Assembly: GCA_033439765.1 (NCBI GenBank)
Contig: JAULSN010000004.1
Span: 320,001-384,000 of the forward strand
Direction of reading: 5' to 3'
DNA: 64,000 nt
Source of the DNA: Lasiosphaeria ovina
Lineage: Eukaryota > Ascomycota > Sordariomycetes > Sordariales > Lasiosphaeriaceae
Shown one piece after another: positions 1 to 11,194 of the stretch. Under the pieces are notes generated by a model that saw nothing but the letters and a program-made list of their open reading frames with translations, had not been told where the DNA came from and did not search any database. A program made the position numbers and the translations under genes. Each line of letters opens with the position of its first letter. The stretch's first letter is position 1.

Positions 1-24
1 CTGTATCCTGCTAACCGGCAACAG

Positions 25-740
25 CTCTTTTGAAACTGGACAACCGCCAGTTCAAGTTTGTCATTGACTCTTGTCTGTGGGCGAGCAAGCACGACAACCG
101 CGACGTGGAAACTGCTGGACTTAACATGTGCCTGGAGTTGATCAACAACATCGCGGAGAAGACGGACGTGCAGACGTCCAACGCCTTCTTCAACCAGTTC
201 TTCCTCACCATCCTGCAGGATGTCTTCTTTGTCCTGACGGACCAGGACCACAAGGCCGGCTTTAAGACGCAGTCCATGCTGCTGATGCGCATGTTCTACT
301 TTGTCCAGCCGGCCGACGGATCGTCGCCCAAGATCCAGGGACCTGTCTACTTGCCGGGCCAGGCCCAGGCCGGGACCGGAAACCGCGAGTTTTTGGGCGA
401 GTTTGTTGGCACTCTGCTTAAGAACGCGTTCAGCAACCTTACCTCGTAAGTTTTGAACGTCTTGACGCGCCGCACTGAGCTAACCGTCGTCGGTAGGGGC
501 CAAATCACGACCTTCGTCGAGGGTCTGTTCACGCTCAACACGCACTACGAAAAGTTCCGGCTCTCGCTGCGTGACTTTTTGATCTCGCTGAGGGAGTTTG
601 CGGGCGACAACGCGGAGCTATACCTGGTGGAGAAGGAGCAGCAAGAGAGAGACGCAAAGGCGGCCGAGCACGAGCGACGGTCCAAGGTTAGCGGCCTGCT
701 CAAGCCTTCCGAGTTGGAGCAGGAGGACGATGAGTTGTGA
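25..740 (+). CDS. crm1: Exportin-1 (CRM1/XPO1), C-terminal part only
   Basis: Exportin-1 is the importin-beta-family receptor that carries leucine-rich NES cargo out of the nucleus with Ran-GTP. Only the last two exons are here. An intron ends at base 24 (branch-like ctaac, then cag), exon 25-445 follows, a 51-bp intron spans 446-496 (gtaagt...gtag), and the last exon is 497-740. Recognition rests on CRM1-typical HEAT-repeat stretches such as QFKFVIDSCLWASKHDNRDV, GLNMCLELINNIAEK and the FFVLTDQDHKAGFKTQ region, and on the acidic end rich in Glu and Asp after a charged helix. Splicing joins a Ser codon across the intron and keeps the frame to TGA at 738-740. The N-terminal roughly three quarters lies upstream of the window. 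Homology is clear by eye; the gene name is by family. Confidence 0.95.
446..496 (+). other. Last intron of exportin-1
   Basis: This 51-bp intron begins gtaagt, has a ctaac branch-like element near 480-484 and ends gtag. Removing it restores the conserved reading frame between the two exportin-1 exons, whereas reading through hits TAA at 447-449. Confidence 0.9.
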
Positions 741-1039
741 CTGGGCGAAGAGCTTCGTGCCGAGTATGCCCCTCTCTCGGGCGAGGGTGGCCAAGCATCG
801 CGGGAAGCGAGGCCGGACGGCGGCTATGACGGCTGGGAGTTCTATGGGCTATGACTGGCGTTTTTTTACTGTTGTTGGCCTGCGCCAGGCACGCTTTGAG
901 CTCGGCTACGTCTCACCATTTTCGTTTTCGCGTGTTTTTTTCCTTCTTGTCGTCAATGTAGTATGATACCAAATAGAAAAGGTACGAGAGCGAGATGGGC
1001 AAAGACAGGAAGAAAATGAAAGTATTGCAGGTATTTTGC

Positions 1040-1400
1040 GCTGTTGGCAGACGTCGAGCTATTGGCAATGGTTGGCAGACGTCGGGCTGTTACAGACGTT
1101 AGTATGCTTCTGAACTATTGGCAGACGTCGAGCTGTTGGTAGTTGTTGGGCTGTTACAGACGTCGATCTGTTGGCAGTGCTTGATAGACGTTGGGCTTTT
1201 GGTATATTTTTACGTTGCTCGAAGACGTTGAGCTGTCGGTAGACATCGAGCTATCGGCTGAAGTCAATAGACGTTAGGCTGTTGGTAGACTAGAAGCTAT
1301 TGGCAAATTCTTCAAGCTGTTTGCAGACTTGGGTAGGTGGACGTTGAGCTATTGGCAGGCGATGCAAACGTTGAGCTGTTTGTTGGTAGACGCTGAAGGC
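1040..1400. repeat. Degenerate minisatellite, GCAGACGTCGAGCTGTTG-like unit
   Basis: About a dozen imperfect copies of a unit close to TTGGCAGACGTCGAGCTGT follow one another with irregular spacers. Variants differ mainly by C/T changes (acgtcg versus acgttg, gtcgag versus gttgag), as if an older GC-richer array had decayed by transitions. No coding capacity is seen. Confidence 0.7.
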
Positions 1401-2289
1401 ATTGGCATGTGTTTTAGTATCCACTAGGAGGCTTGCTGGGGTTTTATAGTCTGTGGGAACTTGGGCTCGGCCGAGGAATGACTGTTTAACTTAAGATTGG
1501 ACATTGGAGTAAAAGAAGTGCCGCAAGCGCCGGTTGGGACTTGTATCATCCTGTGGGGCTTGGAATTTACGCCGAGAAATATCGTATAAGTCGAGATAAG
1601 CCTTAGTCCTGGTTCCAGTTCCAGTTCTAGTTTGTACTTGCGGACGGCGGCGACGGCAGAGCAAGTCTGGCAGCTAGGGATTTGCCAGGGTGGGTGGTCG
1701 TGGTCTTCTGTATTGACTCTAGCTGAGGTATTTAAGGAGGGTGGGTGGATAGGTAGGTGTGTGTGAGTGTGTTTGTGGCGTTTTACACGAAGCTAATTGC
1801 GATGATTTGCTTGTTAAACTGCGGCACTGTTGCTGTGTATGCTCTTTATTGTGGTTTCAACTGTGAATTATTACTCTTCAAAAGAGAGTGATGATTCGGA
1901 TATCTGCTCCTGACATACTAGACGGGCCCTGGCCTGCTCTAAGGACGTGGAATCTGTTTTGCCGGTCCGGTGTTGGAGTTGCCTTGGGGCTCAAGGCTAT
2001 GAAAGAGATGCCGAGGCTGAAATATATCATCTCTACAACACACGGGAACCGACTAATAGCACGCCGCTCGCTGTGGTGGCCCAACAGTAGATGCGGCTGT
2101 CTCTTCTAGATGCCGTGTCCTGTTTTCGGGCCTTGTTCTCGCATTTACATATTTGGCGCTACCGATGACGTGAGTTGAACTTGGATTTACTTGACTTCGT
2201 GCGTGTCATTGTGGCAGAGACGGAGATACCAAAGTGAAGTTAGTGAGCAGGCGGGCAATGAGTTGGGATGTAAGCGTGTGATGTGAATG

Positions 2290-2530
2290 TGACTTGACTT
2301 GAATTTGAGTTATACACAAGCTCGGTGTAGCTCAAACACATGCTTACAATAATTCAGACGTAACTGCAAAGTAAGTCGTGTATAACAGAGTCGTAACTGG
2401 GAAGGAAGTCGTGTGTAACCCAGACGTAACCTGGGCATTTCTCAGGTGTAACTGAGATACTATCTAGTATAAACGAGTACAAACTAACTCCGGCATATCT
2501 TGGACGTAACTCGGAATACCCAAGGCGTGA
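2290..2530. repeat. Degenerate cGTAACt repeat block
   Basis: Short imperfect copies of a unit resembling acGTAACTgg with aagTCGTGTataac recur roughly every 20-35 bases. The repeats are diverged, and the block is AT-richer than its surroundings. No coding function is seen. Confidence 0.5.
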
Positions 2531-3010
2531 TGGTGACTAAACTAAGCTACCAGTAACTAACTTGGAGGATTTGTCTGAGATGCTGAGCTGTTAGAACTTA
2601 TGGGACTATGACGTGAGGACACATCAATAGCCATCATGACGTAAAGAAAAGCAGGAGGAAGGGTGCCAGAGATAACATGGGAGAGGAAGCCAGGCAGACA
2701 GATAGGGACACAAACACCAAAGAGCCCCCCCCCCCCAGGACACACCAACAACATGACCCAGCAACAGAGACTCTCGAGCTATCTACCTAGGGCTCCCAAC
2801 CACATCACTTTGTTAGGAATCCACGTAAAAACGCTAATGCTGCTGCCAAGCTATCAACACGCGGCAAGAAACCCCGTTGTCAAGATACGAAAAACATATG
2901 TTTATATGATGAAGTCTTTGCACGACATTAACGCCTCTCTTCGGCCATGTATCCATCCTCCGCCGCTATATCCCCCTCTCCTTCTCCAAACAGACAAGAG
3001 ACAAAAAAGA

Positions 3011-3042
3011 AAAGAACAAGAACAAGAACAAGAACAAGAAAA
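3011..3042 (+). repeat. Microsatellite (AAGAAC)n
   Basis: Tandem gaacaa/aagaac hexamers lie in an A-rich tract that continues to about 3076. Confidence 0.8.
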
Positions 3043-3326
3043 CAAGGCAAGAAACCAAAAAAAAAACCAAAAAACAGGACAAGTCTAGATCACCTCGACC
3101 ATACAAGACAAAAGCTTCAGCACGGCACAGTAGCCCGACTTTGCCCCTCGCCAGCTTAGGCTTTGCCGCAATGCATAACATAGCACGACATTCACGACCC
3201 CCTTTCCCCTACACGTGTATAGCCAGGAATACGTGGACAAGGTATGGCAAAACAAGGGAGCCATGTGGGTAGTGTTAGGCTCATGACCGCGTGCGCTGAC
3301 GCCGGCGCCGCTGGGGTACATTCCCC

Positions 3327-3350
3327 CATACATACATACATACATACATA
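3327..3350 (+). repeat. Microsatellite (CATA)6
   Basis: Six perfect CATA units, followed by a short TA-rich stretch. Confidence 0.9.
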
Positions 3351-3386
3351 GGTAAGGTATGTATATATATGTCGGACTGTGCCCAG

Positions 3387-3387
3387 A

Positions 3388-3450
<63 letters not shown>
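3387..3450 (+). repeat. Microsatellite (ACGC)16
   Basis: About 64 bases of perfect ACGC tetranucleotide. Long Thr-His-Ala-Arg or Cys-Val-Arg-Ala frames across it on both strands are artefacts of the repeat. Confidence 0.95.
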
Positions 3451-4055
3451 GCGCTCACGTCCAAGCATTTGCGAGCGGCGTTTCGTTCTCTGAGAGAGGC
3501 AACCTCCTCCTACCTCGCCCAAAAAAGGGGGCTGGAGTGCGGCGTGGCGCGGCGGGAATTCTAAAACAGTTCAGTTCAGACAGTTCAGTTCATTAGTGGT
3601 GGTTCCTGGTAGACTAGTAGGTAGTGACAGTGATAGTGGTAGTACACGACGCAGAATACCAAAAAATAGGTATTGAACAAAATACAGAACATGCAGACCG
3701 GGACGGGCGCCGTGGGATTTCCCAACCCAATCTACCTCTACCTCTACCTACCACCTACCACCCACTCACTCACTCCCCAACTCTGCAATCCATAAACTCA
3801 ATTCATATATCTGAAGCGAACGAGGTGCGGCTGCTCCCCATCCCTATGCTCACCGCATCACCACCGCTCGGCCCCGCCCCGCGTCCTCCCCACATTCCGA
3901 CAAGAGACCAGACGAGATGACGGTAGAGCGAGAGTGTATGTGTGTGTGTGCCCTCGTGTATGTAGATAGGTAGGTACTTACAGACATGCATACACACCCA
4001 TATAGATACATTAAGCTAGAGATATACAGGCAGACAGACATGCACGTTATCGCCA

Positions 4056-4083
4056 TGCCTGCCTGCCTGCCTGCCTGCCTGCC
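4056..4083 (+). repeat. Microsatellite (TGCC)7
   Basis: Seven tandem TGCC units, preceded by an (ACAG)-like run. Confidence 0.9.
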
Positions 4084-4158
4084 ACCGCACGCAATATCTA
4101 TCTAATATTCCTTCCGTAGATCTGGTCTAGATAAAAACAGTACGCGATGCAAGAAAAA

Positions 4159-4175
4159 GGGGGGGGGGGGGGGGG
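4159..4175 (+). repeat. Poly-G tract of 17
   Basis: Seventeen consecutive G residues, a potential G-quadruplex or assembly-uncertain homopolymer. Confidence 0.85.
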
Positions 4176-6911
4176 TGGCATAGGGCACAGGGCACACACA
4201 GCAGGGACCGCAAATCCGACCTGATCAGATCCGAATCGGATCGGACTCTTGCCTTGCCTTGCCTCGCCTCGCCTCGCCTCACCTCGCAATCATTCTCCAG
4301 CCCAGGCTATGCGCAAACATAGATAAATAACATGGAGCATGGAGCACGCACGCACGCACACACACACATACACACACATACAGACTCTGCCACTGCAACT
4401 GCAGCAACGGCAATGGTGACGGCAGTGGTAACGACAATGGCAATGGCCCAAGCAAGTGTATTTTCAAGATACGTACAGGTATATATATATACCTCGTCTC
4501 TCCACACCGCACCACATCATAGCATATCATATCATGTTGACATATAGACGGGGAAGTGGGGTGTGCGTTACACATTGGCAGACCATAGCACAAGACATCA
4601 AAGCAGAGCAAAGCGAAAGCCCGCGTCTCAGAGCGCTTACGTATTATATGGGTAGGTATATATATGTAAGTCAGGCAGGCAGCTATGTATATTTGCAAAT
4701 GCAAGTCCAGAGGGCGCGGAAGAAAGAAGCGACGGGCGGCGCAGACGGATTACAGAAGCAGATAAAAATAGCCGCCGCCGTTGTTGCACCGGGCCGACGG
4801 AGGGGGGTTGAGTCAAGACGGCGCACGACTCGCGCGCGTCTTTCCTTTAGCACTTACACGCACGCGCGCGGACGTAGATAGGCGGTTGGGAAAGGAGTCG
4901 AGAAAAAAGGGAAAAGGGGCCCGAGCGACGAGCTGGCCATTTCGAACCAAAGAGACCGACACACGACTTACAAGACGGCCAGCGGGCGGCGCTTGGAAGA
5001 ACTAACCCCCGAGGCTTTATTTTTGTTGTTTCGTTATAAAGTATAGAAAAAAACCACCGGCGCATACTCGTCTTTTTTACCTGCCCGTCCTCACCTTGCC
5101 TGTTCCGAGCGAATGTGCAGCAGAGCGAGCGGCAATATCGAGCCGCCGCGCGTAGACACACACACACACCGATCTGACCTCTGGCTGCTGCAAGACATAC
5201 TGCGCTGCCGATCGGTTCCCCGATCAAGATGCGGTTGCGGACAAGAATGGGGCTAGGACCCCCATTGAGCCGCTCAACAGGGCAAGACTGCAATCTTGGA
5301 AATATCGTAGGACGCATTTTGCCCATCCCGGATCCCGGCCGTCGAGTTTTGCGCTCGATTAACCGTGCCTCTCAATCGACCGACTGAGGGTCAAGGTTTC
5401 CCCGGCTCCCCGCGTTTCCGTGGGCGGGAAATTTGTAAATTGTAAAACTTTTCACACGCGGGACGCCTGGCATAAACGAGAGAGGAGCCAGGGCGGCAGC
5501 GAGGACGATTCCATTGCCGATTTGGGACTTGTCGTCTTGTTGGGGCCAAGCAGCAGCTGCGTCGTCTGTCCTTCTGGAAGCGGCCCGAGAGGAGAGGGAT
5601 GATGGCGCGCTGACAAAACTTGGAACCGAGAAACGGAACAATGGAGCGTGTGGCTCCTGGGCCGAACATGGTGTAGACTGTAGAGTGCTGTACGTACTGA
5701 TTGAAAGATGTGGGCGGCGGCGCGGCATGGCATAGACGAGGGGATTGCAAATTGTTGTCGATCCTAGCGAAGCGAGCCCGCGTGTCTCCCACGATGCGCC
5801 TGCGCCCGCTCGAGAGAGATCAGCAAGGGAGGGGAAACGACAAGGACAAGGCCCGACGGCAAGACGCCCTAGCAAATACCGTGCCGCCTGCGGGTCTGAA
5901 CGAGCAGCGTGCTCTGCAATTTGCCTGTCAAGCGAGCGAGACGGGACCCGCGTCTGGCAGCGAACCCACGTGGTGGTCGTGGTTCACTGCTCGTCGCTTC
6001 CTGGCCTCGACAGCAGCCACTCTATGGCCGGACCCGCGCCGAGTGGCCATCTGTGCCGGCCAGATCGATCAGATCTGGCCCGCTCTTGGCTGGCTCGGCC
6101 TTGCTCTCGTGCTTATAAGCGCCAGTCAACGGCTTTCCGCTTTATAGCGCACCCCCGCCCGTCATATGATAATGCATCATATGTGACGACAGCTAAGCAA
6201 GCCTTGGTCTAGCAGGTAGGGGGGCACGAGCAGCCCGAGCTCAGTCGCACAGGCACCCTCTCGGGTATCCGGCCAATCTGGAGCACGCAGCCCTCTGCGA
6301 GCAAGAGAAGGTCGGCTTAGTGGTGGGTGGCCGTCGGCATGCCGAAAAGCGTCGAGCCGCATGAGACGCTTGGGTAGTCCGGGCGGCGCTGAGAGGTCCA
6401 AACTGCCTGCTCTGCGAGCGTTTCGGAGGGTGCAGCCAGCTGGTCTCTCGGGTTGCAAACATCTGATTGCCTCTGCAGAGTAGCATTCACGACTTGCCGC
6501 GGTTGACAGCGGCCGGCAGCGACTTGATTTGCCTCGTAGGGTCGCATCCTCTCGTCCATGTCTCGGAGACTGCCGTGTCGCATGCTCCGAGTTTCGAACG
6601 GGACCGACGAGACCTCGTTTGGGCGAGTAGTGCTGGTGCTGGTGCTGGTGTAGAGGTATATGTGGGCAAAAGACTGGCTGGTGGATGTTTGTTTCGTGGT
6701 TTGGCTCGCAAGGGAGAGGCGAGAACAAATAAACTGGCGGCTCCAGCACGACAGCTAGGTATGACGCTTGTGGTGTGGATATGTGAGACGCGGCTCGTCG
6801 GACGTCGATGGCCCAATCCGTAGGCGTTCGCCCGATGCGAACTCTGACACATTCCTCCATTCCCGTCCGGAGTCGCGGGCCCGCGTACCGGCTCGGGCTC
6901 GGGTCCGAGGA

Positions 6912-6945
<34 letters not shown>

Positions 6946-9900
6946 CATCATATCATGGCCGCGTGGGGTGCAATTGCATTGTAATGCGCTGGATCTGATT
7001 CAGTCTCCCCGAGAAGTTGAGCAGAGCGGCAGACCCTGTCCGTTAATCCACGGCCATGTTCCATACCTACCTACCTTACCTAGTCCGGTGCGGATACCGA
7101 GGAGGGAATTCATACCGTAAGAGGTATTAACGGATAGATGTGCTCAGCTGTGGACATTGGGATTGGGACATGGGGACGGAGCGCAGGCTGGCTGGCGACT
7201 TTTGGATACGGGTGCCTGAAGAGCAGTGATTCGCCGCTTCGAGGCAGAGTCGGGCTTGCTGGTTTTCTTTGGCGAAGACGCCAGAGTTTTGGACTGCGGT
7301 TGGGATGGGTGGGTGGCCCCAGTCCCATTTGAGCGTTGCCGAGTGCGGCTCGCAGATTAAAGAACCTGCACAAACCCACCCTCGTCCATCTTCTTGTCCC
7401 TTTCTATGTACCGTACGTACCTTATTCTTTTTCTCTTGTTTCTCGTCTCTTAACTCTGCTTGATCGTGCTTGGGGCGGTGATTATCAGGCAGACCAAGAT
7501 ATGATTAGACGCGCCCAGTTGCGTGTCTGTGTGCGGCGCAGTTGTCTTGTCTAGACACGTCCATTGGTGTCGAAAGTACAGAGGTACCTCCGCACCTTCT
7601 GCACTTGTTGGTTTGGTCCAGCGTCCGTGGGCAAGCCGTGGCCGTGTGCGTGTGTTACCCCCCTTCGCCGATGGCGCCAAACCGTTTTCGGGTTTACCCC
7701 AGCCCTTCAGGAGTCCAGCAGCCCCAAGACTGAAGAACCCCCCTCCCCCAGCCCGTTGCAGGGGTGTCTCTGCGCAGCCCTATATTAAGTAACGTCATCC
7801 GCCCCTCATCGTCGCGTCGTACTCGTCGCCAACGCACCGCACCCGACCCCAGGGCCTGCCAGCCAGCTGCCACTAAGGTAGGCCGCTCGCAGTTTCATAC
7901 CATGCCTGCTTATTATAAGGGAGGGAGCTTCGTTTTTGCGCTCCAGGGCTGGCTGGCGGTGGTGCTGCTGGCTGCTGCCGTCAAGGTGGGAGGTTCGGTT
8001 TGCCCTGCCTGCCTGCCTGCCTCTTGGCTAGGTTGGCCCGTCTCCCTTTGGATGCGACGCTCCTGCAGCCGTGCGCGCAGCGAATAAGAAATTGCCCGAC
8101 ATCCTCATCGAGAAGCCCAGACCGAGTCCTCTTTGGTTGAGAGGCGCGCTGCTTGCTTGCCTGCTGGGCTGGCTTATACCTCTCCTCAAGCACCTTTGAT
8201 GTGTAGACGAAGACATAATTATGCCCAGTCTGTACTCCGTATCCGTAAATAATCCCGGCCGAGACCACTAACATAGTAGACTCCAGCCTGGACTAATTGG
8301 GTAGGGGTGTGGCTTGCTTTTAGCGTCGGGGGGCTTGTCTGTTGCCCTGCTTATTATACGCTGTCTGTCGCATGGGCATGTTTCTGGTTTATTTTAACTC
8401 TCGACGTCTCGACTGAGGGAGGTGGGTAGGTAAGTTACTCTTCGCCTCGAGTGTTTGGTTTTGCTTGCTGCATAGCTTCTGTCGTTAAGAATAGAATGGG
8501 AAGATCAAAAGAGAGAGCAACCCGTTGCATTTCCTCTGTGCACCATCAGCCGCTCGAAACGTAGATCAGTCTCCCGATCCTGCAACGCTTTGACCTGTCC
8601 AGACTTGGCTCTGGCTGGCTCGGGGTTTGCAACCTTTTTTGTTGTTGCTACGCAGTACAGGTCTCTGTAACTTCCGTTGCTGGCCTTGCAATCAATCAGT
8701 AATGGGCGGGATGTGATGTGATTGATGTGTGAGTGGGTGTGTGTGGGTGGGTGGGTGTGAAGGGTTGGGATCTCGGTGGCTGACACGCGCTGTGCGGGGC
8801 CGAGCCGCGGGGAACCTCCAACAAAAACGCCCATCACTTCCCAATTCTCGCAATTCCCACCGATGGTGGAAAAGGGGAAACCCGAACGACTTACACGCGT
8901 GGACGGCTGTGTCCCGTACGCGGCGGCTAGTACTTTACGGACACCGGAGTCGCCCGTGCAGTGCCCTATCCACCTAGGTGACCGACTCCAACTACTTTAG
9001 GCAAGGTAGCTTAGCGACTGGTAGGGACCTGCCTGGTAGGCTAATCAATTCCCTGGTGGGTACGAAATCCCTAGGGACTCAGGGAGTGTCGATTCACAGA
9101 CGCGACGGCGCTTGGGAGAAAAGGAGAAACCTCACCACCAGAGCTGACATCCGCGACGGTCTCGGGCCTTGGCGGGGACCCTCTCTCCCACCACAGTCAC
9201 ACTCTCCAGTCTCCTCCTCTTTTGCCTCCGCCCCTGGTCCATGACCATGACCTTGTCCATGTCCATGCCCCTGTCTGCGTGTGTCTGGTGCAACCGAATG
9301 CGGAACCGCGGGCTTGACTCGCTCGAGAGAGAGCATCTGAAAGAGGGGTTTTTGGCGTTTTCTTTTTTGCTTACATTTTTTCTTCTTTTCTTTTCTCCTT
9401 GGTCCAAACCCCACCTACCTTCCACCCGGTACATACGGTACCCATGTGAAAAGTGGGCGCGCGCAGACCGCGCCAAAAAAAAAGGGCGTTTCCTAGCACC
9501 TCACTTCCTTCCCCGACGTAATGTACAAAATAGGGGGGTGGTTGATTGCAGGACACTTGTGTGGGGAGCAATTCTTCCCAAAACGGAAGCGGGCATGAAG
9601 AGGAGTCGTTTCTTCCTAAGTTGTCAGCCAGCCAGCCAACTGAAGCCTGGAGCAGCAGGAGCGACCAGCTCCTCCTCCTACTCGCGAGTCGCGACCCGAA
9701 CCCCGATTTGCAGCAGCAAGAGCACGAATATGGAAAGAGTCTGATTGTTGTGTGTAGCATTACCCTAACTAGTTCCAAGGCAATCACTCCCGTCACTGTG
9801 ACGGGCCCTTGCCCTCCCATGCCAGAAAGGCCCTTCAGCCCTGTGCGACCGGCGGGACTCTTGATGCAGTACGAGTATAATATCGTACAGTAGCGAGAGA

Positions 9901-11194
9901 ATCCAAAGCGTCAAAAAATATGTTTTCTCTATATTCTCTTTATGCTGCCGTTCTTCCTCCATGCAGGGTATCATTCATCGTAGGTACTCCACAAACAGAC
10001 TGAGTAAACCCGGACCCAGCCAAACAGGAAAGGTATAAAGTCCTCTCAAGCTTTTTCACTAGGTACCATTCAAGGAGACATTAGATGCACTGTGTGTATC
10101 CGTACTGGGGCTCCTTCTCTTCCATCCTGTCCCGCTTTGCCTTCACGATTCCATCCTCTTGGGTGTAGTGTGAATCGGGAGCCCCGGTGCAGCCACGGAA
10201 GCCGATGGAACAAAACGAGAGGGAAAAAAAAAAAGGAAGAAAAAGATCCACGGGCCGGTTATGCCCGCCTTTCCCAAGTTGAACAATGCCAGACCCCCCT
10301 GCCATGGCTTGGCTTGGCTGGTGTGATCTGATCTGTTGCGGCTCGTCACCCGAGAAAGAAGAAAAGGAACCTGGAACCAAAACCGAAAACTCCAATTGTC
10401 TGAGCCGTTCGTCTCTTCATTTTTGTTCATCCGTAGTAACTGACCAACCCCGGGCCGCCTCGCCTTCCGGATCTGCCGCCGTTTCCATTTCGTAAAACAT
10501 TACATAAAAGTACACACATGACCATAATTTTGCTGTAGATTTAGTACAAGTATTCACAGAATACACACTGATGAATATGCAGGGGGAAAAGAGAAGAAAA
10601 AAGAGAGGGGGGAAATGAACAAAAAATGACAAGAAAGAATAGGCAAAACTGCCGTGGATGCAAGAAGAAGAAACTGGTAGGGAAAGAAAGGAAGAAACAG
10701 ACAAAAGTAACGTCGTCGACGTCGCCGCAGGTTTGCAGTCAGAAAGAAGAAAACCCTCCGAGTAGGAAGCCCCCGCACATTCAATCTGCCTGCACATACT
10801 GTGTGCCGCCATGACTTGACACAGAGAAGCGTTTTCGATGGCTGAATGCAAAGGACATTGACTGCGCGCCCAGCCCGAACTGAATTTCCCGCAAAGTTGG
10901 CGAGTGCGACCGCGTCTTCGGAAGGAGGCTAGTAGTAGCCGGCAGAGAATGGACGAAATTTCTTCCTCGAGCCAACAGTTTCGCGGATTCCGTCCGATCC
11001 ACGCCTCGTTCCACATGCCCCGGAAGGCCGAGGCGAGGGGGTGTATTGCTTCCAGTTCTCGCCAATTCGGTCCCAATTGGCGTTGCCGGAAGGGGCTCCA
11101 GGGTGGGCGACGCCGGTCGTTGGGACCGTTGCTCGCTAACGTTAGCATGCCCGGGGGGGTGCCAGGGAGGCTGAAACATGGATAAAATTAAGGT

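Larger units (their letters stand above)
741..11194. other. Ten-kb gene-free spacer
   Basis: No open frame in this stretch has a recognisable domain, a sensible splice structure or natural-looking protein composition; the frames of 60-240 codons are shadows of simple repeats or of untranslated sequence. It holds two degenerate tandem-repeat blocks (about 1040-1400 and 2290-2530), a dense run of microsatellites (3.0-4.4 kb) and GC-rich unique sequence. The last few hundred bases probably include the 3' UTR of the gene ending at 11195. A non-coding RNA gene cannot be excluded. Confidence 0.6.

Noticed and set aside
3085..3596. Long frames on both strands through the ACGC repeat
   Set aside because: Open only because the tetranucleotide has no stop in any frame; encoded Thr-His-Ala-Arg or Cys-Val-Arg-Ala runs are not real proteins.
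10417..11148. 243-codon minus-strand frame downstream of the 11195-12899 gene
   Set aside because: No domain, repeat-derived composition, and it lies where the 3' UTR of that gene is expected.
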